Shown here in pieces: positions 48,351 to 57,227 of a stretch of 64,000 bases of DNA (its first letter is position 1; each line of letters opens with the position of its first letter). This stretch comes from Aeromicrobium sp. Root236. GTDB taxonomy: Bacteria > Actinomycetota > Actinomycetes > Propionibacteriales > Nocardioidaceae. The notes below the pieces were generated by a model. That model was not told where the DNA came from, ran no database searches, and saw only the letters and a list, made by a program, of their open reading frames with translations. A program made the position numbers and the translations under genes. The DNA lies in assembly GCF_001428805.1 (NCBI RefSeq), contig NZ_LMIS01000001.1, positions 682,001 to 746,000 of the forward strand, written 5' to 3'.

Positions 48351-48965
48351 TCAGGCGTTGCCGCCCGTACGCTTGCGCACCGCGAACGCGGCACCCGTTG
48401 CGGTCACGGCGAGGCCGCCGGCGAACAGCCAGGCGAGGTCGAGGCCGCCGTCCTGCTGCTCCGACGCGAGGCCCGCGTCGATGCGGTTCGGCAGCTCGAC
48501 GGTGTCGCGGGTGTCCACGACGTCGTCGACCGAGTTCTTCGACTCGCCGCCGCCGTTGCCGCCGTCGTTCGGCTCGTCGCCGTCCTTGCCGGGCGTGCAG
48601 TCGACACCGTGCGTCGGGCAGGGCGCGGGGTTGGTGAAGTCGCCGGGGCCCTTGGGGCCGTGGGGCTTGGGCGCGTCGCTGAAGTCGCCCGGGCCCTTCG
48701 GCTTGTCCGGCTTGGGCGCATCGCTGAAGTCGCCCGGGCCCTTCGGCTTGTCCGGCTTGGGCGCGTCACTGAGATCGGCCGGGCCCTTGGGCGGGGTCGG
48801 CTTCGGCGCCGGGGCCTTGATGTCGAGATCGGGCTGGGGGTCCGTGTGGGGCGGGACGATGATGACCGGGCCGGGCTCGGTCGCCATGGCGGCGGCCGGA
48901 ACCATCGTGAGTGCGGCGGTGGCCAGCGGGGCGGCGACGATCAGGTTGCGGATGGTGCTGTTCAT
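48351..48965 (-). CDS. Proline-rich repeat surface protein with C-terminal membrane anchor
   Basis: A 204-residue protein. A signal peptide (APLATAALTMVPAAAMATE) precedes a Pro/Lys/Asp-rich stalk with three to four repeats of a 15-residue unit built on DAPKPDKPKGPGDFS (about 67-111). A Cys pair (PCPTHGVDC) and an acidic linker follow, then a C-terminal hydrophobic helix and RKRTGG. The end resembles a sorting signal, but the site is not a clear LPXTG (LPNRI is 28 residues before the helix end). The promoter motif it shares with the sortase and sigma genes suggests they act together. Confidence 0.85.
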   Translation of the reverse strand: MNSTIRNLIVAAPLATAALTMVPAAAMATEPGPVIIVPPHTDPQPDLDIKAPAPKPTPPKGPADLSDAPKPDKPKGPGDFSDAPKPDKPKGPGDFSDAPKPHGPKGPGDFTNPAPCPTHGVDCTPGKDGDEPNDGGNGGGESKNSVDDVVDTRDTVELPNRIDAGLASEQQDGGLDLAWLFAGGLAVTATGAAFAVRKRTGGNA

Positions 48966-49030
48966 GTCATTCTCCTGGTGGTTGGTGGTGCTGCTGATGT
49001 GTGGTGGTCAGTGGTGTTGCTTGCTCGGAT

Positions 49031-49067
49031 GTAGGAGCACGACCCCCTGGGAGTCCTTGCAACTTTT
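49031..49067 (-). promoter_or_regulatory. Shared bipartite promoter motif, copy P (proline-rich protein)
   Basis: Minus strand: AAAAGTTGCAAG (49056-49067), 18 bp, CTCCTAC (49031-49037), 65 bp before the ATG at 48965. The same pair of boxes precedes the sortase and the sigma factor genes. Confidence 0.75.
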
Positions 49068-49114
49068 CTGGAAGTTTTTTTCGTAGGGTGTCCGACAGCG
49101 GACAGATCCGCAGG

Positions 49115-49720
49115 TCAGGGCGCGAGTCGGGCGAAGACGATGGTGTTGTCGGGATACATCCGGGTCACCGGATCAGGCGTGCCGCCGCACGTGATGAGCC
49201 GCAGCACGGGGCGGTCCGTCTCGTTCCAGATGCGCTTGTACGGCAGCCGGTCCTTGCCTGCCTGCTCCACGGACTCGACGACGAACGTCGACCTGCCATC
49301 CGTACGCGTGACCGTCACCCGGTCCCCCGGCGCAAGCTCGTGCAGCCGCGCGAACACGTCATCACCGGCCGGCCCGTGGACGTGGGCGACGAGGACGGCC
49401 GGACCGGGTGCGCCGGGCCGGGGACCCAGGTCGTACCACCCGGCGTCACCGAAGTCCGGCGTCTCCATGGCCCCGTTCGCCTTGAGGCCGACGCCGTGCA
49501 GGCGTTCGTCGACCTTGATCGCGGGAATCGTCAGGTGCGTCGGTCGGCCGACGGGCCGGGCTTCATGGCGTACGGACACCGGCGGCGGAGGTGGCGCTGC
49601 CTGGGTCGGCACCGTTTCAGGCGCGCGGGCCTCGGGTTGGGTGCGGCCGGAGCCGGCGAGCCCTCCAAGGGCCGCCGCTGCGACTGCGGTGACAAGGGTC
49701 GTACGGACGATGCGGTTCAT
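49115..49720 (-). CDS. Class F-like sortase
   Basis: A 201-residue sortase. An N-terminal membrane/signal segment (about 6-24) and a Pro-rich linker precede the catalytic domain with HLTIPAIKVDERLHGVG, His113 (VAHVHG), the catalytic Cys178 (LITCGG) and Arg187 (VTRMYPDN). The compact size and the TCGG motif fit class F. It could anchor the neighbouring repeat protein or the LPNTG protein at 38666-39301; neither link is proven. Confidence 0.9.
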   Translation of the reverse strand: MNRIVRTTLVTAVAAAALGGLAGSGRTQPEARAPETVPTQAAPPPPPVSVRHEARPVGRPTHLTIPAIKVDERLHGVGLKANGAMETPDFGDAGWYDLGPRPGAPGPAVLVAHVHGPAGDDVFARLHELAPGDRVTVTRTDGRSTFVVESVEQAGKDRLPYKRIWNETDRPVLRLITCGGTPDPVTRMYPDNTIVFARLAP

Positions 49721-49754
49721 GCCAGGTGCCTCCGGGTCTCGTGTGCCTACACGA

Positions 49755-49791
49755 GTGGGAGCACCGGGCGGTCCCGGTTCTTACAACTTTT
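49755..49791 (-). promoter_or_regulatory. Shared bipartite promoter motif, copy T (sortase)
   Basis: Minus strand: AAAAGTTGTAAG (49780-49791), 18 bp, CTCCCAC (49755-49761), 35 bp before the sortase ATG at 49720. It lies in the 83-bp gap after the sigma factor gene, so the sortase has its own promoter. Confidence 0.75.
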
Positions 49792-49803
49792 GCCGGTCGA
49801 GCC

Positions 49804-51453
49804 TCAGCCCGGGCAAGGGTTGACGGTGACCGTGCGCGACGAGCCCGTAGCGGTGTTGCCACGCTTGTCGGTGGCGGTCACCCGCATCGTCACCTTGCCG
49901 CCGGGCGAGAACTCGCCCATGTCGGCCCGCCAGACGGATCCGGAGCGAGACATCGACGTGCTGCCCGATTTCGCACCGCCAGATCCGGTCCAGCGCAGCA
50001 CGACGGAGGAGATGCCGCTCTCGTCGGAGACGCTGACCCGTACGGGATTGCTCGTGCAGGTCGAGCTGGACCCGAGGCTGGGACGCCCGACGACGGGTTT
50101 GTTCTCCTCGACGACCGTCACGTTCACGGTCGCGGTGCCCGTGCCCCACGAGACGCTGAGGCGGCCCGACGACTTCCCCTCGCCGATGTCGCCGCGGTCG
50201 GCGCGTACGGCGACGCGGGTCGACGTGCCTGCGGCGACGCGTCCGGTCGACGGCGATGCCGACAGCCAGGCGGCGTTGGACGACAGCTGGTAGTCGACCG
50301 GCAGCCCGCCGGTGTTCGTGAGGGTGATCGTGGAGCTGCTGCCGCTGCGACCGAGCGCGATCGAGGTGGTCGACACCGTGAGGTTGCCGGGCGCCTTGGG
50401 CGTGGCCTTGGTCGGCTTCGGCGTGGGGGTCGTGGTCGGCCCGGCCTCCGCCGTCGGCGCGGCCGAGGGCGTGTCGGTGGGAGACGTCGCCACGATGTCA
50501 CCCTTGGGCGAGGGGTCGTCATCATCGCCGGCCCAGAACAGCGCGGCTACGCCGGTCAGGATGATGACGATCGCTGCGGCGGCAGCCGTGACCGCGGCCT
50601 TGGGCCGTCGACGCGGGGCCAGCGCAGGAGTGACGGAGAGCGGCTCGCCGGTCGGGGTGGTGTAGGCCACGAGCTGCGGATCGCTCACGACGCGGTCACG
50701 CAGCGTCAGTGGGGCCGCGAAGATCGGCACGGAGGCCAGCAGCATCCAGGGGCTCAGGATCTTCTTGCGGCGCTGCGAGCACACGTCGCAGTCGTCGACG
50801 TGACGCGAGACCCGCTTGCGGATCAGCGGTGAGAACGTGCCGTCCCAGTCGGCCAGCAGGTCGTCGAGGTCCTCGCAGTCGTCGCGGCCCAGGCGGGCGA
50901 TCAGGAGCGCACCGAGCGAGCGGTCGACCTGGGCGCGCAGGCGATTGAGCATGACGTACGCGTTGGAGGCCGAGACGCCCATCGCCTCGCCGAGCTCAGC
51001 GCCCTCGAGGCCCTGCCGAAGGTGCAGGTCGAGGAGGGCGCGATCGCGGTCGGCGAGGCCGGCGGAGGCGTCCCACACGATCTTCTGCATCGCGGCGCGC
51101 TCCGCCTCCTGGTCCGGGGTGAGGGCGTCGTCAGCCATCTGAACCAGCTGCTCCTCGCCGCCGTACGCGACACGCTTGCGCGCCCGCAGCTTGCGCAGGC
51201 ACTCGCTGCGCACGATGGCGTACAACCACGGCCGCAGTCGCTCCGGATCGCGCAGCTGGCTGAGCCGTTCCGCGACGAGGACGAAGGAGTCCGCCACGGC
51301 GTCCGCTGCGTCCTCGCGGTGCCGCAGCATCGAGTAGGCGAAGTCGTAGAGCTTGGTGCCGTAGCGGTCGTAGACCGCGGCGAACGCGTCGCGGTCGGCA
51401 GCCAGCACCCCCGCGACGAGCTCGGCGTCCGTGGGACTGATCGGCTCGCTCAC
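49804..51453 (-). CDS. Membrane-tethered ECF sigma factor with zinc-finger and extracellular domains
   Basis: A 549-residue protein. Sigma region 2 (about 20-88, FAAVYDRYGTKLYDFAYSML ... RPWLYAIVRSECLRKLRARK) and region 4 (about 125-182, GLADRDRALLDLHLRQGLEG ... NAYVMLNRLRAQ) are followed by an anti-sigma-like zinc motif H218-x3-C222-x2-C225. A transmembrane helix (about 286-308) leads to a Thr/Pro-rich linker and two beta domains outside (about 355-455, BACON/Ig-like; 460-549 with a Cys pair). Sigma, anti-sigma-like and sensor parts are thus one chain. It follows pgsA and carries its own copy of the shared promoter motif. Confidence 0.9.
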   Translation of the reverse strand: MSEPISPTDAELVAGVLAADRDAFAAVYDRYGTKLYDFAYSMLRHREDAADAVADSFVLVAERLSQLRDPERLRPWLYAIVRSECLRKLRARKRVAYGGEEQLVQMADDALTPDQEAERAAMQKIVWDASAGLADRDRALLDLHLRQGLEGAELGEAMGVSASNAYVMLNRLRAQVDRSLGALLIARLGRDDCEDLDDLLADWDGTFSPLIRKRVSRHVDDCDVCSQRRKKILSPWMLLASVPIFAAPLTLRDRVVSDPQLVAYTTPTGEPLSVTPALAPRRRPKAAVTAAAAAIVIILTGVAALFWAGDDDDPSPKGDIVATSPTDTPSAAPTAEAGPTTTPTPKPTKATPKAPGNLTVSTTSIALGRSGSSSTITLTNTGGLPVDYQLSSNAAWLSASPSTGRVAAGTSTRVAVRADRGDIGEGKSSGRLSVSWGTGTATVNVTVVEENKPVVGRPSLGSSSTCTSNPVRVSVSDESGISSVVLRWTGSGGAKSGSTSMSRSGSVWRADMGEFSPGGKVTMRVTATDKRGNTATGSSRTVTVNPCPG

Positions 51454-51536
51454 GCTGGCATCCTACGAAGAATCGCAGGGCCGTACGGCGAACGCGCGAC
51501 ATCGGTCACTCTCTTCTCCTGGCGGTCGGGTCACCA

Positions 51537-51572
51537 GTAGGAGTCGCGAGCGACCCCGGTCTTACAACTTTT
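51537..51572 (-). promoter_or_regulatory. Shared bipartite promoter motif, copy S (sigma factor)
   Basis: Minus strand: AAAAGTTGTAAG (51561-51572), 17 bp, CTCCTAC (51537-51543), 84 bp before the sigma ATG at 51453 and just past the pgsA stop. It suggests that the sigma factor drives its own transcription. Confidence 0.75.
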
Positions 51573-51578
51573 GCGCGA

Positions 51579-52217
51579 TCAGCTGTCGAGGCCCGGATCG
51601 GCGACGGCCTGCCGGTGCACGGTCACCATGCGCTGCACGACGGTGACCGCACTCGCGGCCGCAAGTGCCCACAGCGTGATCTCGCGCAGGAACGGGGCGT
51701 CGAACAGGCCTGAGAAGCCCGTCATCACGAGGATCGCGACGAGCCGGTCCGAGCGCTCGGCGATGCCCACCTTGGCGGTCATACCCAGGCTCTCGGCGCG
51801 GGCCCGCTCGTACGAGGTCACCGCCCCGAGGACGAGGCACGCGAGGCTGAGGTAGAGGTAGATCCGAGGATCACCGAGGTCGGCCTCGGCGTCCGAGGTC
51901 GTGTAGTAGAGCAGGAGCCCGCCGAAGACCGCGGCGTCGCCGAACCGGTCGAGCGTCGAGTCGAGGAACGCGCCCCACTTCGACGACTGACCGGACTTGC
52001 GGGCCATGTAGCCGTCGATGATGTCGCTGAAGACGAACGCCGTGACGACCAGGACGCCGATGAAGAACTCGCCACGCGGGAAGAAGATCAGCGCGCCGGA
52101 GCAGACGCCGATCGTGCCGACCCACGTGACCCAGTCGGGCTTGACGCCAAGGCGCAGCAACAGGTCGCCGAGCGGCGCCCAGACGTTGGTCCAGAACTGG
52201 CGGAAGCGTTCGAGCAT
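51579..52217 (-). CDS. pgsA: CDP-alcohol phosphatidyltransferase, probable phosphatidylinositol-phosphate synthase
   Basis: A 212-residue membrane enzyme with the CDP-alcohol signature D-G-x2-A-R-x8-G-x3-D-x3-D seen as DGYMARKSGQSSKWGAFLDSTLDRFGD. Placement after thrS and the HIT gene matches the mycobacterial pgsA1 locus, whose product makes phosphatidylinositol phosphate. There the mannosyl/acyltransferase genes (patA, pimA) follow; here the sigma factor gene takes that place. Confidence 0.9.
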   Translation of the reverse strand: MLERFRQFWTNVWAPLGDLLLRLGVKPDWVTWVGTIGVCSGALIFFPRGEFFIGVLVVTAFVFSDIIDGYMARKSGQSSKWGAFLDSTLDRFGDAAVFGGLLLYYTTSDAEADLGDPRIYLYLSLACLVLGAVTSYERARAESLGMTAKVGIAERSDRLVAILVMTGFSGLFDAPFLREITLWALAAASAVTVVQRMVTVHRQAVADPGLDS

Positions 52218-52220
52218 GGG

Positions 52221-52769
52221 TTACTCCTTGGGCCAGGCGGCCGCGAGCATCTCGCGGGTGTCGCCCAGCAGCTGTGGCATGGTCTTGGTCTGGCCGATCA
52301 CGGGCAGGAAGTTCGAGTCGCCGCCCCAGCGGGGCACGACGTGCTGGTGCAGGTGGGCCGCGATGCCGGCGCCGGCGATGTTGCCCTGGTTCATGCCGAG
52401 GTTGAAGCCCTGCGGGCTGGTGACCTCGCGCATCGTGCGCATCGCCGTCTTGGTCAGCTCGGCGACCTCGAGCGTCTCGTCGTCGGTCAGGTCGGTGTAG
52501 TCCGCCACATGGCGATAGGGGCACACCAGCAGGTGTCCGGCGTTGTAGGGGTAGAGGTTGAGCACGGCGTACGCGTGCTCGCCGCGATGCACGATGAGCC
52601 CTTCGACGTCGTCCATCTGCGGGATGCGGCAGAACGGGCAGTCGGCCTCGTCGGCGGTCGTGGGCTTGCCCTCACCCTTGATGTAGACGATCCGGTGCGG
52701 CGTCCACAACCGTTCGAACGCGTCGGGCTCCCCCACGCCGTCCTGCTGGCCCTCGTCCACCTCGGTCAC
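52221..52769 (-). CDS. HIT-family hydrolase/phosphorylase
   Basis: A 182-residue HIT protein with the catalytic triad HLHQHVVP preceded by NIAGAGIAA, and the N-terminal zinc-type CPFC. Close relatives next to thrS in actinobacteria act as Ap4A phosphorylase. The start is a GTG at 52769 overlapping the thrS stop (GTGA), and the gene ends 3 bp before pgsA. Confidence 0.93.
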   Translation of the reverse strand: MTEVDEGQQDGVGEPDAFERLWTPHRIVYIKGEGKPTTADEADCPFCRIPQMDDVEGLIVHRGEHAYAVLNLYPYNAGHLLVCPYRHVADYTDLTDDETLEVAELTKTAMRTMREVTSPQGFNLGMNQGNIAGAGIAAHLHQHVVPRWGGDSNFLPVIGQTKTMPQLLGDTREMLAAAWPKE

Positions 52770-54742
52770 ACCTGCACTCGCGTGCTGACCGCCTCGACGA
52801 TGCGGGCGACGGCGTCGTCGAGCGCGATGCCGTTCTCCTGCTCGCCGCTGCGGTAACGGAATGACACGGCACCGGCCTCGATGTCGTTGTCACCGGCGAT
52901 GACCATGAACGGGACCTTCTGGGTCTGCGCGTTGCGGATCTTCTTCTGCATGCGCTCGTCGGAGTCGTCGACCTCGACGCGGATGCCCTGGGCCTTGAGC
53001 GTGGCCGCGAGCTCGTAGAGGTAGTCGACGTGCCGCTCCGCGACCGGGATGCCGACGACCTGCACGGGCGCGAGCCACGGAGGGAACGCGCCGGCGTAGT
53101 GCTCGACGAGGACACCCATGAACCGCTCGATCGAGCCGAACTTGGCCGAGTGGATCATCACGGGCTGCTGGCGCGAGCCGTCGGCGGCGACGTACTCGAG
53201 GTTGAAGCGCTCCGGCGACGGCTGGTTGAAGTCGTACTGGATCGTGCCGAGCTGCCAGGTGCGACCGATCGCGTCGCGGGCCTGCACCGAGACCTTGGGG
53301 CCGTAGTAGGCGGCACCGCCGGGGTCGGGCACGAGCTCGAGACCGCTGTCGATGCAGACGTCCTCGAGGACCTTGGTCGCGATCGCCCAGTCCTCGTCGG
53401 AGCCGATGAACTTGTCGGGCTTGGAGTCGTCGCGGGTCGACAGCTCCAGGTAGTAGTCGGGCATGCCGAAGTCACGCAGCAGGCTCAACATGAAGTCGAG
53501 CAGGTGGCGGATCTCGTCGGGCGCCTGCTCAGGAGTGACATAGGAGTGCGAGTCGTCCTGGGCGAAGCCGCGTACGCGAGTCAGCCCGTGGATCACGCCC
53601 GACTTCTCGTGGCGGTAGACGTGCCCGAACTCGAACAGCCGCAGCGGCAGCTCACGGTAGGACCGGCCGCGCGAGCGGAAGATCAGGTTGTGCATCGGGC
53701 AGTTCATGGCCTTGAGCCGGTAGTCGTTGCCGTCGACGTCGAGCGCGGGGAACATGCCCTCGCCGTAGTAGGGCAGGTGGCCGGAGGTGTAGAACAGCTC
53801 CTCCTTGGCGAGGTGCGGCGTGCCGACGTACTCGAAGCCCTCCTCGATGTGGCGCTGACGGACGTAGTCCTCCATCTCGCGCTTGATCACACCACCCTTG
53901 GGGTGGAACACCGGCAGGCCCGAGCCGATCTCGTCGGGGAAGCTGTAGAGGTCGAGCTCGGTGCCGAGCCGGCGGTGGTCGCGGCGCTGCGCCTCCTCGA
54001 TGCGGTGCAAATGGGCATCCAAGGCTTCCTTGGTCTCCCAGGCGGTGCCGTAGATGCGCTGCAGCTGCTTGTTCTTCTCGTCGCCGCGCCAGTAGGCAGC
54101 AGCGCTGCGCATGAGCTTGAACGCGGGGATGCGCTTGGTGGTCGGCAGGTGCGGGCCGCGGCACAGGTCCTTCCACGCCAGCGACCCGTCACGCTTCAGG
54201 TTGTCGTAGATCGTCAGTCCGCCGGCGCCGACCTCCACGCTGGCGCCCTCGGCCGCGTCACCGGCGCTGGACTTGAGGCCGATGAGCTCGAGCTTGTAGG
54301 GCTCGTCGGCGAGCTCGGCCCGGGCATCGTCGTCGGAGATCTCGCGGCGGTCGAACTTCTGCCCCTCCTTGACGATCTTGCGCATGCGGGACTCGATCTT
54401 GTCGAGGTCCTCGGGCACGAACGGCTCGGGCACGTCGAAGTCGTAGTAGAAGCCGTCGGTGATCGGCGGGCCGATGCCGAGCTTGGCCTCGGGGAAGAGC
54501 TCCTGGACCGCCTGCGCCATGACGTGCGCGGTCGAGTGGCGCAGAATGTCGCGGCCGTCCGCGGTGTCGATCGCGACGCCTTCGACCTCGTCGCCGGCGC
54601 TCAGCTCGTAGGCGAGGTCCTTGAGGTCACCGCCGACGCGGGCCGCGATGATGTCGGGCGCATCGGCGAACAGCTGCCACGCCTTGGTGCCCGTCTCGAC
54701 AGCTCGTGCCTCGCCGTTCAGGACGATCTGGATGTCGGACAT
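52766..54742 (-). CDS. thrS: Threonyl-tRNA synthetase
   Basis: A 658-residue class II synthetase starting at the ATG at 54742 ([18 protein letters not shown]). Domains are TGS (1-60), the editing/SAD domain with [13 protein letters not shown], the catalytic core with FIPTK-like [13 protein letters not shown] and the motif 2 stretch [19 protein letters not shown], and the anticodon domain. Longer open sequence upstream is not conserved. A divergent kinase gene starts about 136 bp away. Confidence 0.97.
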   Translation of the reverse strand: MSDIQIVLNGEARAVETGTKAWQLFADAPDIIAARVGGDLKDLAYELSAGDEVEGVAIDTADGRDILRHSTAHVMAQAVQELFPEAKLGIGPPITDGFYYDFDVPEPFVPEDLDKIESRMRKIVKEGQKFDRREISDDDARAELADEPYKLELIGLKSSAGDAAEGASVEVGAGGLTIYDNLKRDGSLAWKDLCRGPHLPTTKRIPAFKLMRSAAAYWRGDEKNKQLQRIYGTAWETKEALDAHLHRIEEAQRRDHRRLGTELDLYSFPDEIGSGLPVFHPKGGVIKREMEDYVRQRHIEEGFEYVGTPHLAKEELFYTSGHLPYYGEGMFPALDVDGNDYRLKAMNCPMHNLIFRSRGRSYRELPLRLFEFGHVYRHEKSGVIHGLTRVRGFAQDDSHSYVTPEQAPDEIRHLLDFMLSLLRDFGMPDYYLELSTRDDSKPDKFIGSDEDWAIATKVLEDVCIDSGLELVPDPGGAAYYGPKVSVQARDAIGRTWQLGTIQYDFNQPSPERFNLEYVAADGSRQQPVMIHSAKFGSIERFMGVLVEHYAGAFPPWLAPVQVVGIPVAERHVDYLYELAATLKAQGIRVEVDDSDERMQKKIRNAQTQKVPFMVIAGDNDIEAGAVSFRYRSGEQENGIALDDAVARIVEAVSTRVQV

Positions 54743-54878
54743 GCGTGACCTCTGTTCGGTATGACGCGCCCTACGGATGGCGCGTACTGCTTGGTCCCAC
54801 CCTATGGCAGTGCGACTCGGTGGAGAGAGGTGGTCGCAGCGGTCGCGAAATGTGGCAGCGGGGGCCATAGTTGCGACC
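54743..54878 (+). promoter_or_regulatory. Divergent gap between thrS and the sensor kinase
   Basis: A CATAGT -10-like element (54866-54871) ends 7 bp before the kinase ATG at 54879, with no ribosome site, so that mRNA is probably leaderless. AGAGGTC serves as the thrS ribosome site on the other strand. Nothing else stands out. Confidence 0.45.
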
Positions 54879-57227
54879 ATGGGGAACACCACTGCGACAG
54901 TCGTTCTCATCGACGACTCTGCTGGGGTACGCGAGCTCCTCAAGACCCAGTTCAGGCTTTCCGGCCTGCTCACGGTGGTCGGCGACGGCGCCAACGGTGT
55001 CGAGGCCATCGGGCTGGCGCACCGCCACCAGCCCGACCTGCTGCTGCTCGACCTCTCGATGCCGTCGATGGACGGGCTCGACGCGCTGCACGGCATCCTC
55101 ACGGTGTCTCCCCAGACCCGTGTCGTCATCTACACCGGCTTCGAGAGCAACGGTCTGGCCGATCGTGCCCTGGAGCTGGGCGCGGCCGCGTTCCTCGAGA
55201 AGTCGGTACCGATCGAGCAGATGGCGCACCGCCTGCACGCGATCCTCAGCGGCACCCCTGCCTCGGCACCCTCGGCACCCTCGGAGCGGCGGCTGGAGGT
55301 CGTACCCGACCCGGTCGACGACCAGGTGAGTGCCGACCAGGACCACGCCCACGACGACCAGAGCGTGCTCGACGAGCACCTCGAACGGTTCCGCGAGGTC
55401 TTCGAGCAGGCCGCCATCGGCATGGCGACGATGACGTTGACCGGCAGCATCGTGCGGGCCAACCGCGCGCTCGGCACGATCCTGCTCCGCAAGCACGAGG
55501 ATCTCGTCGGAGTCGACTACGCCACCCTCACCTCCGGCCGCGGCGACCACCTGAGCACAGCGCTCGACGAGATCGTGCTCGGCGCCGCGGACCTGGTGCA
55601 CCTGGAGCACGAGGTGAGCGGGACCAGCCAGCCGCGGCACGTCCAGGCCTCGATCGCCGCGATCCGCGACGAGGCCGGCGCGCCGCTCTACCTGTTCCTC
55701 CAGGTCCAGGACGTCACGGCCCAGCGAGCCGCGGAGGAACGCCTGCGGCTCAGCGAAGAGCGCTTCCGACTCCTCGTCGACGCGGTCGAGGAGTACGCGA
55801 TCTTCATGCTCTCGCCCGAAGGCCTCGTGGTGAGCTGGAACCCGGGGGCGCAGCGCAGCGAGGGCTATCGCGCCGAGGAGATCATCGGGCGGCACTTCCG
55901 TACGTTCTACCCGCGCGAGCTGCAGGAGGCCAGGCACCCGGAGTACGAGCTCGAGCGGGCGCTCGCCGACGGCCACTACTCCGAGGAGGGCTGGCGCGTC
56001 CGCAAGGACGGCTCGACGTTCTGGGCGCACGTCGTCATCACCGCGGTGTTCGACGACTCCGGCCAGCACCTGGGCTTCGCCAAGGTCACCCGCGACATCA
56101 CGACGACTCGGGAGTCGCAGGAGGCGCTGCGACAGAGTGAGGAGCGCTTCCGGCTGCTGGTCGAAGCGGTGAGCGACTACGCGATCTTCATGCTCGACCC
56201 CGAGGGCCACGTCATGAGCTGGAACACAGGGGCGCAACGCAGCACCGGCTACCCGAGCCGCGAGATCATCGGCCAGCACTTCCGGATCTTCTACCTGCCC
56301 GAGAGCCAGGCCGAGCGGCATCCCGAGAACGAGCTCGAGATCGCGCTGAGCACCGGACGCTACGAGGAAGAAGGCTGGCGGGTTCGCAAGGACGGCACCC
56401 GCTACTGGTCCAACGTCGTGATCACGGCGGTCTTCAACGACGTCGGCGATCACGTCGGCTTCGCCAAGGTCACCCGCGATCGCACCGAGCAGCGGATGGC
56501 CGAGAAGGAGCGCGAGCAGATCAACGAGTCCCTCGAGGCGCTCAACGAACGGCTCCGGCAGGCTGCCGCCGACCAGACCCAGTTCCTCGCCGTGACGGCG
56601 CACGAGCTGCGCACTCCTGCAGCCGTGCTGCGCGGCTCTGCCGACACGCTCTCACGCCATTGGGCCGATCTCGGCGAGCACGAACGCATAGGCCTGCTGG
56701 CCGGCATGTCGTCGAGCGCCGAGCGCCTCGGCCGGCTCCTCAACGACCTCCTCACCGCGTCGAAGCTCGACTCCGACGCGCTCAACCTGCGCCCTGAGCG
56801 TGCCTCGATCGCCTCACTTGTCGAGACCGCCGTCGACGGGGCCCGCGCTTCGCGCAAGGACGTCGACATCCGCGTCGGGGAGCTTCCCGACCTGGAGGTC
56901 ATGGTCGACCCGAGCCGCTTCGGCCAGGCGATCGACAACCTGATCGGCAACGCCATCTCGCACGGCACCGCCCCCGTGCACCTCGAGGTGGCGGCGTCGG
57001 ACGGTCTGGCACACATCCGCGTCAGTGACTCGGGCGCGGGGGTGGACACCGACGTGCTGCCCCGGCTGTTCGAACGGTTCGCGACCGGCGACAACGTACG
57101 CGGCACCGGTCTGGGGCTGTTCATCGTCCGCGAGCTGGCCCGGGCCTCCGGCGGCGACGCGTTCTACGAGGCGCCGACGTCGGACAACCCCGCCGGCACG
57201 TTCGTGCTCACCGTGCCAATCGCCTAG
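54879..57227 (+). CDS. Hybrid receiver-PAS-histidine kinase
   Basis: A 782-residue soluble sensor. An N-terminal receiver domain ([10 protein letters not shown], phospho-acceptor Asp58 in [10 protein letters not shown]) is followed by three PAS domains. The second and third are clearly tandem duplicates ([17 protein letters not shown] and [17 protein letters not shown]). A HisKA domain (His575, HELRTP) and an HATPase domain ([26 protein letters not shown]) complete it. No membrane segment is present, so it senses an internal signal. No separate output regulator adjoins it. The ATG at 54879 is chosen because it starts directly at the receiver domain. Confidence 0.92.
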   Translation: MGNTTATVVLIDDSAGVRELLKTQFRLSGLLTVVGDGANGVEAIGLAHRHQPDLLLLDLSMPSMDGLDALHGILTVSPQTRVVIYTGFESNGLADRALELGAAAFLEKSVPIEQMAHRLHAILSGTPASAPSAPSERRLEVVPDPVDDQVSADQDHAHDDQSVLDEHLERFREVFEQAAIGMATMTLTGSIVRANRALGTILLRKHEDLVGVDYATLTSGRGDHLSTALDEIVLGAADLVHLEHEVSGTSQPRHVQASIAAIRDEAGAPLYLFLQVQDVTAQRAAEERLRLSEERFRLLVDAVEEYAIFMLSPEGLVVSWNPGAQRSEGYRAEEIIGRHFRTFYPRELQEARHPEYELERALADGHYSEEGWRVRKDGSTFWAHVVITAVFDDSGQHLGFAKVTRDITTTRESQEALRQSEERFRLLVEAVSDYAIFMLDPEGHVMSWNTGAQRSTGYPSREIIGQHFRIFYLPESQAERHPENELEIALSTGRYEEEGWRVRKDGTRYWSNVVITAVFNDVGDHVGFAKVTRDRTEQRMAEKEREQINESLEALNERLRQAAADQTQFLAVTAHELRTPAAVLRGSADTLSRHWADLGEHERIGLLAGMSSSAERLGRLLNDLLTASKLDSDALNLRPERASIASLVETAVDGARASRKDVDIRVGELPDLEVMVDPSRFGQAIDNLIGNAISHGTAPVHLEVAASDGLAHIRVSDSGAGVDTDVLPRLFERFATGDNVRGTGLGLFIVRELARASGGDAFYEAPTSDNPAGTFVLTVPIA

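Noticed and set aside
48351..48500. Canonical LPXTG or LAXTG sorting signal in the Pro-rich protein
   Set aside because: LPNRI and LASEQ lie near the C terminus, but neither has the required Thr-Gly, so the protein is described only as membrane anchored.
48600..48800. Tandem DNA repeat as a CRISPR-like array
   Set aside because: The repeats are in frame within a protein gene, lack unique spacers and encode a Pro-rich stalk.
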